Origin: Branchipolynoe longqiensis
Lineage: Eukaryota; Annelida; Polychaeta; Phyllodocida; Polynoidae
Direction: 5' to 3'
Assembly (NCBI GenBank): GCA_030323885.1
Contig: CM059198.1
Span: 8,578,086-8,642,085 of the forward strand
DNA: 64,000 nt
Under the pieces are notes generated by a model. That model saw only the letters and a program-made list of their open reading frames with translations, was not told where the DNA came from and ran no database searches. This document shows, piece by piece, positions 41,565 through 52,860 of this stretch (the first letter of the stretch is position 1; every line of letters begins with the position of its first letter). A program made the position numbers and the translations under genes.

Positions 41565-43516
41565 GATATCAATGGTCCCATGCTTTACCTCAGCATAAAG
41601 CATGGCATACACCGACAACTTCACAGCAGATATCAATGTTCACATACTTTACTTCAGGATAAAGCATGGCATAAACTAACAACTTCACAGCAGATATCAA
41701 TGTTCACATGCTTTACCTCAGCATAAAGCATGGCGTATACTAACAACTTCACAGCAGATATCAATGTTCCCATGCTTTACCTCAGCATAAAGCATGGCGT
41801 ATACTAACAACTTCACAGCACATATCAATGTTCCCATGCTTTACCTCAGCATAAAGCATGGCGTACACCTTCAACTTCACAGCAGATATCAATGTTCACA
41901 TGCTTTACTTCAGCATAAAGCATGGCGTACACTAACAACTTCACAGCAGATATCAATGTTCCCATGCTTTACCTCAGCATAAAGCATGGCGTACACCTTC
42001 AACTTCACAGCAGATATCAATGTTCACATACTTTACCTCAGCATAAAGCATGGCATACACCAACATTCAACATGAAGATGAATGCCAGGAAGACCAAAAC
42101 AATGGTTATAAGTAAAAAGACAGATAAACCAAATGTCAATATAACCATAGATGGCACAAACATAGAACAAGTATTCGAATTCATATATCTCGGACAAAAG
42201 ATTACAAATGATGGGAGATGTGAGGAAGAAATTAAAAGAAGGATAACAATAGCCTGAACAACATTCTCCAAAATGTATAGAGTGTTAACATCAAGTAAGA
42301 TATTAATACAAACAAGGAAGCGTATTCTTCAGTGTTATGTGTGGTCTACTCTAATGTATGGGGCTGAGACATGGACAATCTCTAAGAAAATGTACAAACG
42401 TTTAGCAGCATTTGAGATGTGGACTTATCGAAGGATGATGAAAATATCATGGACAAAGAAGATCACCAACAAAGAAGTTCTCAGAAAAAATTAAAAATAA
42501 GAAAAGCTTGTTTGCCACTATACAGACAAAGAAACTTATTTATTTTGACCACATCATTCGTCAGAGTTCAATATACCGTACATTGTTGGAAGGGAAGGTG
42601 AATGGCAGCAGAGGGAGAGGGAGACCAAGAACATCATGGTTTACAAATATTTCACAGTCGACAGGCTTGAATTATTCACAGTCTATCAGAACAGCAAACC
42701 ATCGGGACAAGTGGAGAACCATTGCATCCAACCCTCGACTAGAGGATGGAACTATTGATTGATTGATACACCAACAACTTCACAGCAGATATCAATGTTC
42801 ACATACTTTACTTCAGGATAAAGCATGGTGTATACTAACAACTTCCCAGCAGATATCAATGTTCCCATGCTTTACCTCAGCATAAAGCATGGCGTACACC
42901 AACAACTTCACAGCAAATATCAATGTTCACATACTTTACCTCAGCATAAAGCATGGCATACACCAACAACTTCACAGCAAATATCAATGTTCACATACTT
43001 TACCTCAGCATAAAGCATAGCGTATACTAACAACTTCACAGCAAATATCAATGTTCACATGCTTTACTTCAGGATAAAGCATGGCATACACTAACAACTT
43101 CACAGCAAATATCAATGTTCCCATGCTTTACCTCAGCATAAAGCATGGCGTACACCAACAACTTCACAGCAAATATCAATGTTCTCACGCTTTACCTCAA
43201 CATAAACCATGGTGTACACCAACAACTTCACAGCAAATATCAATGTTCCCAGGCTTTGCCTCAGCATAAAGCATGGCGTACACCAACAACTTCGCAACAA
43301 ATATCAATGTTCACATACTTTACCTCAGCATAAAGCATGGCGTACACCAACAACTTCACAGCAAATATCAATGTTCACATACTTTACCTCAGCATAAAGC
43401 ATGGCATACACCAACAACTTCACAGCAAATATCAATGTTCACATACTTTACCTCAGCATAAAGCATGGTGTATACTACCAACTTCGCCACAGATATCAAT
43501 GTTCCCATGCTTTACC
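41565..43516 (+). repeat. 64-bp satellite array, interrupted by an RTE fragment
   Basis: Monomer 'acaacttcacagcagatatc', 'aatgttcacatactttacc', 'tcagcataaagcatggcgta', about 19-20 units in two blocks (41565-42065, 42766-43516). The left block mostly has 'cagcaGatatc', the right 'cagcaAatatc'. Because 3 x 64 is divisible by 3, frames stay open across units; not coding. Confidence 0.95.
42066..42765 (+). pseudogene. RTE/BovB-like retrotransposon, 5'-truncated reverse-transcriptase C-terminus
   Basis: The insertion is 700 bp, flanked by the exact direct repeat 'atacaccaaca' (42055-42065, 42766-42776), so its borders are certain. Translation gives the reverse-transcriptase end: YLGQKITNDG, TRKRILQCYVW, MYGAETWTISKK, FEMWTYRRMMKISW, then RQSSIYRTLLEGK and GRGRPRTSW. 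This order matches RTE-clade elements. It ends with codons GTID, a stop, and a TGATTGATTGA tail. Defects are a TGA at 42255-42257 and a frameshift near 42490-42507. The rest of the reverse transcriptase and the endonuclease are absent. The same 3' end occurs at 11287-11468. Confidence 0.9.
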
Positions 43517-43690
43517 AGCACCATGACCTGATATCCCACTCAGTCACATTGTCCTGACTCTGAGCTAACCAGTCCTTACCCTATCCTAATAATGCCGAAC
43601 ACCAAGCTAGGAAGCGACAGGTATTCATTTTTAAGTCATTGATTTGACTAATCCAGGGTTCGAACCCTTGGGTTCGAATCCCACGATCTA
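43517..43690 (-). mobile_element. SINE-A (-), 5' half
   Basis: Starts abruptly at the satellite edge with 'ccagcaccatgacctgatat' and continues to the B box 'cagggttcgaaccct'. The 3' half is missing. Confidence 0.8.
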
Positions 43691-43769
43691 TCAAAATGGC
43701 CATAGAGTCCAGGAGCCATATGCATGAACCGGTGTTAGTGCTCCTATCCCGGGGATAGCGTTTCTCACC

Positions 43770-44469
43770 TGGGCCCGTATGCAGGAGTCAATGTTAGCGG
43801 GGTTTGGTGTTACAGCCTTTTACTGTTTAGCTATCACCGACATCGGGAACTGTGTCAAGTCATAAGCAGGAGCGCGTAGCACTTTCATTATAGCTAAACA
43901 TGGGAAATCCCTCGAGTCGACAATATGAATAACGCCGCCAATGCGGCGGTGGCGTTAATATCGGTTCGAATTTAGGGTTAAATTGATCAAATTTCACTTA
44001 TTGCGTATTTAATTCTGTCAAATATGATAGCATTGAATAGATTTGGGCCTAATAAATTGCCGCCGGCCGCCGCATCGAGGTCACTTTCCATACTGTCGGA
44101 TGAAAGCGACGTCGATGCGGCGGCGGCGATTTGTTTACTTTACGTTCGTCGATTCGAAAATATAAATATTAATATCGCCGCCTTTGCGGTGGCAGCGTTA
44201 ATCTCGCTTCGATTTTAGGGTTAATTTAATCAAATTTCACTATTTGAGTATGTAACTTTGTTAAATATGACACGATTGAATAGATTTGATACCCTACACC
44301 GCTGTAAACAGCGCTATACCTCCACTTTTTCAGAGGTAGTGTAACACCGTTTAAGCTTTTGGTGTTAGGCCTATCACCAACTCGTGCATACCACTTTTCG
44401 CCGCTACCCGGGGGATTCCCGCCTACTACCGTTTTGGCTCGCTACCACCGACTCCTGCATACAGGCCCA
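43770..44469. mobile_element. FB-2 foldback element
   Basis: Tips 'tgggcccgtatgcaggagtc' and its complement 'gactcctgcatacaggccca'. Interior has 'ggtgttacagcc', 'atagctaaac', GC-rich 'gcggcggcg' blocks and 'aatatcgccgcc'. A second copy with the core inverted is at 50271-50920. It sits inside an outer inverted pair ('ccggtgttagtgctcctatc' 43732 / 'agcggtattagcgctatcct' 44497). Confidence 0.8.
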
Positions 44470-44949
44470 GGATAGCGATGCAAAACATGTACACATGGAG
44501 CGGTATTAGCGCTATCCTCGCAATCCTAACCCGTGTTAGTCTATCCCTCTCTTATACCAAGGTTAGCTCTATCCCGGCGAGGATAGCTGTAGCTGTTGCA
44601 CTGCTTCCAATCAAATTCTGTTATTTACGAGCGTAATAGAGTGGTAAAATTGAAATCAGTGAGTGAGCGCTAGTCACTGTCAACATTACATGATTTCATT
44701 AATTATTCACTGCAAAAGTGGCGCGCTATGGTAGATAAGCATTTCAACAATATATTTAGTACAGTCGATTTTGTGTTTTTACATGAGTTATTTCCTACTA
44801 TTAGTATATTACGCAGCCTTCCAACATTTTTTCGTATAGGTTGTCTGGCAGTCCTGTCACAACGACAATGATGCGGGAATAACCAGGTAGTGTCAAAATA
44901 GTGTTACATAAGGCATTACATTAATATAAATCTGCGAAACCGTAACTAG
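44470..44949. other. Unassigned, outer foldback sequence then unique
   Basis: 44470-44600 completes the outer inverted repeat around FB-2. The remainder shows nothing recognisable. Confidence 0.5.
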
Positions 44950-45285
44950 ATGGGATGGCCAAATGAGTTAGAGCATCCGTCCCCCGTGTTGGTAGACCAT
45001 GGGATCGTCGGTTCGAACTCTGGTCGAGTCAAACCAATGACTTAAAAATTGATACTTATATGTCGCTTCCTAGCCAGGCACACGACATTATTAGGATAGG
45101 ACAAGGACTGGTTGGCTCAGTGTCAGGATAATGTGACTGAGTGGGATATCAGGTCATGGTGCTGGTGGCCTGGTCTCCCAGCGGCACAGCACTATAGAGT
45201 CACCATCAGTGCATGCTGTCACAAGTCGGTACCCGTCCTGATATGACCTTAGATGTTGCTAGGACATAAAACAATAACAAACAAA
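44950..45285 (+). mobile_element. SINE-A (+), full length
   Basis: Head 'gatgggatggccaaatgagt', B box 'ggttcgaactctgg', complete body, 3' end 'gatgttgctaggacataaaa' with a CAA tail. Confidence 0.9.
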
Positions 45286-45541
45286 CAATAAAGATCCATG
45301 AAACCGCAGGCATCTGCCCGCAGGGGACAGTCCAGTTGCCACCTGGCTGAATACAATGTAACCTAAATGAGGTGCACGCCCAGTAAAACACCGAACACTC
45401 CCAAAAGGTTCACCGTCTCTGGCTCAAACATTATTCATTTATGTAAAGATACAGTTTTCTTGGCATGTCATTAATAGCAAAGTATGGCGCATTCACCTCT
45501 CAGGTAAAATGTCACATACACAGGTAGGGCGTAGTTGACCA

Positions 45542-45900
45542 TGGCTGGTTGTTGGAGTTTTATGTCCGGGAAACAGGTAAGGTCATATCAGGACGGGTAC
45601 CGACTTGTGACAGTGCACACTCATGGCGACTTTATAAGTGCTGCCCCACTGGAAGACCAGGCCACTGGCATCATGACCCGATATCACACTCAGTCACATT
45701 ATCCTGACACTGAGCTAACCAGTCATTGCCCTATCCTATTAATGCTGAGTGGCAGGCTATGAAGCGACAAGTATCAATTTTATAAGTCATTGGTTTGACT
45801 CGACCGGGAACCAAATTCCCGACCATGAGTGTGCACTGTTACAAGTCGGTACCCGTCGTGATATGACATTAGATGTTGCCAGGACGTAAAACTCCAATAA
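45542..45900. mobile_element. SINE-A inverted pair
   Basis: 45542-45820 is a minus-strand copy. At 45822 it switches directly to the plus-strand 3' end ('gaccatgagtgtgcactgtt' to 'gatgttgccaggacgtaaaa'). The junction falls where the head should begin, so the product is a foldback dimer. Confidence 0.85.
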
Positions 45901-46064
45901 CCAAGCCTAACTGCGTCATGACTCTGGCCAGAATACACCCAGCCTTGAGCCGATTGTTGACACAGCAAAGAAAGACCACCCGTATACTGAGATGTAACCG
46001 CTTAGATCAGGAGAGAGAGCTTTCTCTGGCACAGATAGATCTAAATCGTTTTGTATTTAGACTA

Positions 46065-46642
46065 AAGCCGTGTTTACACAGCACAACTTAAGGCCGAACT
46101 AGATACGGCGAACTAGATGAGGTGAACTAGGCGTGAAAGTGTGTCATGTCCACACACGCAGTACTTGGGGCGGTATAAGGCGGAAATCGATATCTGTGCA
46201 TGAGCAAGTCCATGCTGACCAGCGCCAGTTTCGGTTAGTCAACGTCGCCACGAGAGAGTGTGGGTTCGACCTAGATATGTATGGACTGAATCCTATTGTT
46301 TTGGAACGGTCAAAACTCCTGCTGGGCAGTGAAACCCTAAAGATTTATGATGAAAAAAATATCTGTGCACCTCTAGCCGGTTCATAGACCAAATTATATT
46401 ATATAGTGTGACGTGCTTAATCCGCTTCAAGTAAACCGCTACCATCCACACAAGCAAGGTGGGCCGACTTAAGCTAGTTCGGTTCATCTGGACTACCTCA
46501 TGACATGGTTTACTTGAAGCGAACTAGATGAGGCGAATCAGCCCTAATCCGCCTCAGCGTCGCATCCACAAGGCAAATATGAGCCGAACTAGACAAGGCA
46601 AACTAGTTGAGGCGACTTAACGCCCGTGTGTGAACACGGCTA
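46065..46642. mobile_element. FB-1 foldback element
   Basis: Tips 'aagccgtgtttacaca' and 'tgtgtgaacacggctt-type' complement. Arms consist of repeated 'cgaactagatgaggcgaa' units. The core, about 46150-46400, is the inverted counterpart of the 29717-30323 core and retains a short shared frame on the minus strand (IIWSM, HRYF, GFHCPA, PKQ). No known domain. Confidence 0.75.
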
Positions 46643-46779
46643 AAGTCTCCCCCCTCCCCTGAACCACCCCCCACCATATGTTTCTCCCTTCTGCCATGTC
46701 CCAGAACTATCAGCTTTGACCCAGGTTACTTGGCATACATGACTACAAGAGATGCATGCACTAGTCTGAACTTGAGTAG

Positions 46780-46985
46780 CGGGACGTAGCTCAGGCGGCA
46801 GCGTGTCCACCTGTGAAGCTGTCAATCATCCTATCGATACTGCTCAGTGGACCCATTTGCAGTTTGGGCTATTTTCCATTCCAACCACTGGTTCATCAAA
46901 GGATGTGGTATGTGCTGTCCTGTATGTGGGAGAATGCATATAAAACACCCCTAGCTGCTTCTCGGAAAGCGGAGCCTATGTGGCG
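46780..46985 (+). mobile_element. SINE-C (+), 3'-truncated
   Basis: Head 'gggacgtagctcaggcggca', 'gctcagtggacccatttgca', 'ccactggttcatcaaagg', 'tgtgctgtcctgtatgtggg'; it stops at 'tatgtggcggcagcaggttt', where a minisatellite starts. Confidence 0.8.
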
Positions 46986-46989
46986 GCAG

Positions 46990-47200
46990 CAGGTTTCCTC
47001 GAAAGAAATTGGAGTTGCTATGGTGACTGGCTTGAACAAGCAAAATTGTGGAGTTGTCATGGTGACTAAATTGAGCAGACGATATTGTGAAGTTGTCATG
47101 GTGACTGGCTTGAGCAGACGAGATTGTGGATTGATCATGGTGACTGGGTTCAAGAGACAACATTGTGGAGTTGTCATGGTGACTGGGTTAAACCACTGAG
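46990..47200 (+). repeat. 39-bp minisatellite
   Basis: 'gttgtcatggtgact' at 47053, 47092, (47131 as 'ttgatcatggtgact') and 47170, period 39. As 39 is 13 codons, the frame repeats a 13-residue motif with VVMVTGL. No promoter, homology or conserved partner supports a protein. Confidence 0.85.
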
Positions 47201-47450
47201 TTATGTTAACTGGTTCATCCCTCTGCCCCCCCCCCACACTCACCCCATAACTCAGTCAAGCCCTGCCCTGCCCTGGACCATAGACCTCTTCACTCCGCAC
47301 CCCATACATCATGACCATATGTACCTGTCCCATGCCCCATCTACCTCCATGAACACGCCAAGTACCAGAGGTCCATTAGCCATGGCATAACTCAAGCATC
47401 TAAAGACCCTGCCTTTGCTAATCGGTTCTGTATGAAAGCACACCTTAATA

Positions 47451-47980
47451 CAGTATAACCCCGTTAAACCAAACTTGAGTTGAAGGGATCCTCAAAGCTT
47501 GTTTGGATTAACCGATCATTGGTTTAACCGAGCTTTGGCTTCGACTTTGACTTTGAGTAATCGTGTATTGCACATGTAATATACACTGTATGTGGACACT
47601 TTGATCAATGTATGTGGACACTTTGATTATTGGTTTTATGTACATACAGTATAACCCCATTAAACAAAGCTCGGTTAAACCAAACGATCGGTGAATCGAA
47701 ACAAATTTTGAGGGTCCCTTCAAAATACTACCATTTATCATATAAAAAAGTCAGTGGGGTCTCAGATGACCTTATAACCACATAAAAGTTTGGTTTAACC
47801 ATACCGGAAGTGGCCTGAGGTCCGGCAATTTTGTTTGGATTAACCGATAATTTGGATTAACCGACTTTGGTTTAACCAAATTTGTATATGATAAATTGTA
47901 GTATTTTGCCGGGCCGCCGAAAAAAGTTTAGATTAACCGATCGTTTGGTTTATCCGAGCTTGGTTTAAGGGGTTACACTG
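47451..47980. mobile_element. pogo-like composite MITE, complete
   Basis: Starts CAGTATAACCCCGTTAAACC, ends 'ggggttacactg', with TA on both sides (47449-47450, 47981-47982). A second CAGTATAACCCC start lies inside at 47647, so it is one MITE nested beside or within a partial one. Same composition as 26518-27010, inverted. Confidence 0.8.
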
Positions 47981-48067
47981 TAGCATCTTTATTGTTTCTT
48001 TGCAAGCATTATTCTTCCCCCCCCCCCCCACCCACCCCCAATAGCTGAAGTTTACTTTTTGTACTCT

Positions 48068-48395
48068 CACCAGACACTGTGTCCAAGTCAGTAGAGCGCA
48101 GGCTTCCTGTGTGGAAGATCGGGGTTGGAAACCCAAACGAGTCAAACCAATGGCTTACAAAATTGATACTTGTCACTCCCTAGCCTCACGCTTGGCATTA
48201 ATAGCATAGTACGAGGACTGGTTAGCTCAGAAACAGGATAATTTGACTGAGAGGGGTATCGGACCATGATGCAGGCAGCCTGGTCTCCCAGTGCAGCAGT
48301 TCTATAAAGTCACAATGAGTGCACACAGTTACAAGTCGGAACCGGTCCTGGTATAACCTCAGATGTTGCTAGGATGTAAAACCCCAACACAATCT
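48068..48395 (+). mobile_element. SINE-A (+)
   Basis: Head 'ccagacactgtgtccaagtc' (decayed A box), body complete, 3' end 'gatgttgctaggatgtaaaa' and 'ccccaacac'. Confidence 0.85.
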
Positions 48396-48647
48396 CCACT
48401 GGACTACAATCATCTGCCACAAGCCCTTGACCATCAGACGGAGCCAAGGATACAGATATTAATGTTCTAAATGTTTCTCACATTTTGTGATGACATTTGG
48501 TCAATATATCTAGAACATGTGTAAAGTTATTCCAAGTATATCGGAAATAACAAAATTGTCAGATGACCAAATATTATGTGAAATCCACGAAATCTCATTT
48601 GTCTTATATCCTTGGATGCTCCATTCTAAACCGCCACACACACACTG

Positions 48648-48770
48648 CATCACCCCCATCACCGCCATCATCACCATCACCACCATCACCATCACCATAA
48701 CCCATCACCATCACCACCACCATCACCACCATCACAACCATCACCACCATCACCACGATCACCCGGCATC
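48648..48770 (+). repeat. (CAC/CAT)n trinucleotide tract
   Basis: About 40 CAY triplets with few interruptions; His-rich and Val/Met-rich frames on the two strands are trivial. Confidence 0.9.
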
Positions 48771-49150
48771 ACCCACAACAGTCCAAAACGCAGTAATACA
48801 CCTGCCATCCCACATCCGCTCCCCTCGCGCCACCTGGTGTCGGGCGCGCAAAGTACTGATGGCATACCATGTGGGATGGTGATAGATTTCTATCAATAGT
48901 CGTCTTAATATCGCCCACCCCGACCACGTGGAGCCGGCCTAGCCCCCTTAGGTATGTCACTTTCACGCCGCTAGGGGGCAGTTGCTGCTGACCCACGATC
49001 AGAGCCCGCCCTCACCCCCGCCCTCGCCCTCACACCCGCCCTCACACCCGCCCCAGCCCTCACCCCAGCCCTCACCCGCACCCGCACCCCTCCCTCTAAC
49101 TCAGAGGCTCAGAACCAATCAGAGAGTGCAAATACCCCACACCCATTAGC
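48771..49150. other. Unassigned, with CCGCCCTCA-type minisatellite
   Basis: 49010-49095 holds 'ccgccctcacacccgccc' units. An imperfect inverted pair ('catcccacatcc' 48808, 'ccatgtgggatg' 48868) flanks a CG-rich stretch. No gene. Confidence 0.5.
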
Positions 49151-49154
49151 TGGC

Positions 49155-49370
49155 TAGTTGGTTTGTTGGAGTTTTACATCCTGGCAACATATAAGGTCAT
49201 ATCAGGACGGGTACCGACTTGTGACAGTGCACACTCATGGTGACTTTTCACTGCTGCCCCACTGGGAGACCAGGCCACCAGCGCCATGACCCAATATCCC
49301 ACTCAGTCACATTATCCTGATACTGAGCTAACCAGTCCTTGCCTTATCCTAATAATGACGAGCGCTTGGA
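49155..49370 (-). mobile_element. SINE-A (-), 3' part
   Basis: 'gttggagttttacatcctgg' to 'aataatgacgagcgcttgg'. A head fragment ('cgcgtgggaagcctgtgctc') appears separately at 49496-49540. Confidence 0.85.
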
Positions 49371-49429
49371 CACAACGACTAACACCTACATTCACATCCA
49401 TGTATTTTATATTTATTTGTGTATTTATT

Positions 49430-50043
49430 TATTAAAGTTGCAAAGTCTGATGTTTATTTGGGTTTTCCACTTTTGTTCTTAGATCCTGACATTCCGCGTG
49501 GGAAGCCTGTGCTCTTTCGATTTAGCCATCCGGTCTAGTGAGAGTCAAGTGTTAAGTTAATGTATTACTTTTTTTCTCTTTCTTTTTTTGTTGGTAAGGT
49601 ATTTATGCATCTGAATATGACATTTGTCAGCACGGGAGCACTGGTCTTCCGGCCATCTTACTATTGTAGTTGACATTCTAAATAATCTAAGTTTGATCAG
49701 TGCTGTATTAGTTACAGCACCGATCCTGTAGAATTAAGGGAGTGGCTCCTGCTGTATAATGTACAGTACCAGTCACTGTAGTTCATGCAGAAATGGGGAG
49801 CAGCACCGAGTAGAAGGTGCATACTCGGGGCAACTCAAACAATCGTTATGAGTTACATTTTTCTCTTATAAAACAAGCTAAGTTTATAGTTGACAATACA
49901 TTTTGTCTGTCTTATATAATATTCAATGTGTTTAAACAGGTTGATAGTTGTGTAGGATGTTCGGTCTGTTAATGGTTTGTTCATGATGGTTAAGGGTGGT
50001 GGCAGGGGAGGGGGACCCATTGGAGTGGGTGGTTGGGGGGAAA
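49430..50043. other. Unassigned with repeat fragments
   Basis: 49433-49475 is an M-TTAA left end ('ttaaagttgcaaagtctgat'). 49626-49660 is shared with 9905-9934. 49700-49800 has 'tgctgtat.a.gtacag' duplicated. No gene. Confidence 0.5.
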
Positions 50044-50150
50044 TTTAAGTGGCATAGTCCGATAAATACATCAAATTTTCAAAATCAAAACATTTACCTA
50101 GATTTGAACCTACGTATCCAACTTAGATACTGGTGCACTTTGAAAAAGAT
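50044..50150 (-). mobile_element. M-TTAA MITE fragment
   Basis: Left end 'ttaagtggcatagtccgata' through 'acttagatactggtgcactt', then truncated. Confidence 0.7.
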
Positions 50151-50270
50151 ATATTTTACAACTTGCTAGAGTTTTACATCCTAGCAACATCCCAAAGTCA
50201 TATCAGGGCGGGTACTAACTTGTCATAGTGGGCACTCATGGCGACTTTATACAAATCGTGCTGCAGGCAC

Positions 50271-50920
50271 TGGGCCGTATGCAGGAGTCAGTGTTAGCAG
50301 TATTTGGTGTTACAGCCTGTTACCGTTTAGCTATCTCCGAACCGGAGAATTCGGTCAAACGGTATGCAGGAGTGCGTAACACTTACATTATAGCTAAACG
50401 TGAATTTATTAATAGATTTGGGAAATCCCTCTGCATTTGTAGGCATATATTAGGCTCAAATGTATTAAATGCGATCATATTTAACAGAATTACATACGCA
50501 ATAAGTGAAATTTATTCAAATTAACCATAAATGCGAACCCTCCTTAAGGCTACCGCCGAATTGGCGGCGATATTACTAGTTATATTTTCGAATCGACGAA
50601 CGTAAAGTAAGCAAACCGACGTTGCCGCCAGTATGGAAAGGGAGGTCGATGCGGCGGCGGCGATTTGTTTACTTTACGTTCGTCGATTCGAAAATATATA
50701 TTAATATCGCCGCCAATGCGGCGGTAGCCTTAAGGAGGGTTCGAATTTAGGGTTAATTTGAATAAATTTCACTTATTGCGTATCGAATTCTGTTAAATAT
50801 GACAGCATTGAATAGATTTGGGCCTAATAAACTCGCTAAGCCTAATATTTTTTAGGGGTAAGGTAACACCGGTTAAGCCTTTGGTGTTAGGCCTAACACT
50901 GACTCCTGCATACGGCCCCA
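50271..50920. mobile_element. FB-2 foldback inserted in SINE-A
   Basis: Tips 'tgggccgtatgcaggagtca' and the complement ending 'gcatacggcccca'. Interior as in 43770-44469 with 'gcggcggcggcgatttgttt' shared. Confidence 0.85.
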
Positions 50921-51042
50921 GGACTTGCGAAAGCCACTTCAGTCATAGTATCCTGAGACCTAGCTAAGCAGTATTTCTATGAATGCCGAGTGCCAGGCTA
51001 GGCAGTGACAAGTATAAATTTGGTAAGTCATCAGCTTGACTC

Positions 51043-51541
51043 TTTCTACTCTTACTCCGTCCGTGTCTTTGGCTCGACGGCTGGTCACCATAGAGCAAAT
51101 AGACACCGTCCTTTGACTCAACTCTCCTCATTTCTCTTTCCTAGACTCTACCCTTTTTTTTCTTCTCCCAGGCATATTCCTCCCTCTGACCAGGGGAGTT
51201 GTGTCCTTGGGTGGGGCCCTGTAACTTTACGTTTTCCCTCGCTTTGTTCTCATTGCTGGAACCACCGCTACACCCGTCTTTCTTTACCCGCCCTTTCTCG
51301 AAACCCTTGCTGCTGTCGACTGGATACAAGTGCTCAACTACCGCCAGACCGAAGAGATTCGGGGCCGCCTCAACACTTTGCCGTTACAATGTTGTAAAGA
51401 TGTCCCCAGTTTCTACAACACTGCCTACTGAAGATTAATTTTCAACCAAAGATTGGGCCAATTTATCGGAGCCTCTCTATAAATGTTGCAGTTCTGCAAC
51501 CAGTAACCGTCGTAAGATTACAAACCACCCCCAAATCAAGT
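51043..51541 (+). mobile_element. Repeat Y inserted in SINE-A
   Basis: 499 bp flanked by TTGACTC (51036-51042 and 51542-51548), a SINE-A sequence that should occur once, so this is a target duplication of at least 7 bp. Sequence matches 35324-35806. No TIR, poly-A or ORF common to both copies. Confidence 0.75.
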
Positions 51542-51879
51542 TTGACTCGGCCGTGTTTCAAACCCCTGACCTTCAACACGGGAAGCCTGTGCTCTTACTG
51601 ATTTAGCGAAGTCCGGTGAGAGTCAAAAGTTTGAATCAATCTATGTATTACTATTAAAGCTAATAAGTCCAATAAAGGTACGAAATGTTCATAAGCAAAA
51701 CACTCTTTTTTTTCAAATGTCATGATGGAATTATATTCTAGTGACTTCATATGGTTCTAACTTCTAGTGTTATTGGGGCGAGTAGAAGGCAGCCTTGTGG
51801 ATAACTTAAAATGGCTGTCGGCAGATAGTGGAGCGCTCCACTCACCCCCACCCACCCACATACCCACCCACACCCACCA

Positions 51880-52195
51880 TCGGGCGCGGTGGCCTAATCG
51901 GTATAGCGCAGGCCTCACGTGCGGAAGGTCAGGAGTTTGGTTTCCGGTCGAATCAAACCAATGACTTATCAAATTGATACTTGTCACTTCCTAGCTTGGT
52001 GCTCAGCATTAATAGGATAGGGCAAGGACTGGTTAGCTCAGAGTCAGGATTATGTGACTGAGTGGGATATCAGGATATTATGCCAGTGGCCTGATTTCCC
52101 AGTGGGCAGCACTATACAGTTGCCATGAGTGTGCACTGTCACAAGTCGGTACCTATCGTGATATGACCTTAGATGTTGCTAGGATGTAAAACAAC
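51880..52195 (+). mobile_element. SINE-A (+), full length
   Basis: Head 'gcgcggtggcctaatcggta' 'tagcgcaggc', B box decayed ('gagtttggtttccgg'), complete body and 'gatgttgctaggatgtaaaa' 'caacaacaagc'. Confidence 0.9.
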
Positions 52196-52199
52196 AACA

Positions 52200-52590
52200 A
52201 GCAAACCCCCACTTCCACCACCCCCACCCACACCCACATCCAATCTAGCACCCACACACACCCACATCCAAACCCCCCACGCACCCACACACACCCACAT
52301 CCACCCCCACCCCCACCATAGCACCCATATCCACCCCCACCATAGCACCCACACACACACATCCACCTCCACCCTAGCACCCACACACACACACATCCAA
52401 ACCACCCTAAGCACCCACCCACACACCCACATCCACCCCCACCCCCACCATAGCACCCACACACACACATCCACCCCCACCCCCACCATAGCACCCACAC
52501 ACAAACATCCACCCCCACCCCCACCATAGCACACGCACACATCCACCTCCACCCTAGCACCCACACACACCCACATTCACCCCCACCCTA
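52200..52590 (+). repeat. C/A-rich minisatellite
   Basis: Units such as 'cacccacacacacccacatc' 'cacccccacccccaccatag'. On the minus strand it is Gly/Cys/Val-rich and open in all frames; not coding. Confidence 0.9.
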
Positions 52591-52659
52591 GGATAGGGGG
52601 GGTAGGAGCAGGACACTAGAGAGATTACTACACGCGATAACAGTCTTATCACTATCCAT

Positions 52660-52662
52660 ACA

Positions 52663-52709
<47 letters not shown>

Positions 52710-52860
52710 TTATATATATATATGCATGTATGTGTCCATGTATATGTAGATATACGTATATGTGCATACATGAATATGCATATAAAGATATATACGTGTA
52801 TGTGTGTGTGAATATGTGTATATGTGTCTATGTGTAAATATATATGTGTATATGTCACGG
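52660..52860 (+). repeat. (TA)n and TATG-rich tract
   Basis: (TA)n at 52667-52706, then interrupted 'tatgtgtatatg' sequence to about 52855. Confidence 0.9.

Larger units (their letters stand above)
50168..51620 (-). mobile_element. SINE-A (-) split by two insertions
   Basis: Pieces in order: 3' end 50168-50270, centre 50921-51042, head 51542-51620 ('ttgactcggccgtgtttcaa'). They are separated by FB-2 (50271-50920) and repeat Y (51043-51541). Removing both restores a roughly normal SINE-A order. Confidence 0.8.

Noticed and set aside
43081..43531. Series of 62-64-codon ORFs at 64-bp spacing
   Set aside because: Successive frames of the 64-bp satellite, which returns to the same frame every 192 bp.
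46813..47199. 128-codon ORF with 13-residue repeats
   Set aside because: Starts in SINE-C and continues in a 39-bp minisatellite; the length divisible by three explains the regular protein.
52153..52576. Gly/Cys/Trp-rich minus-strand ORFs
   Set aside because: Complement of a C/A-rich minisatellite; two frames open with similar composition.
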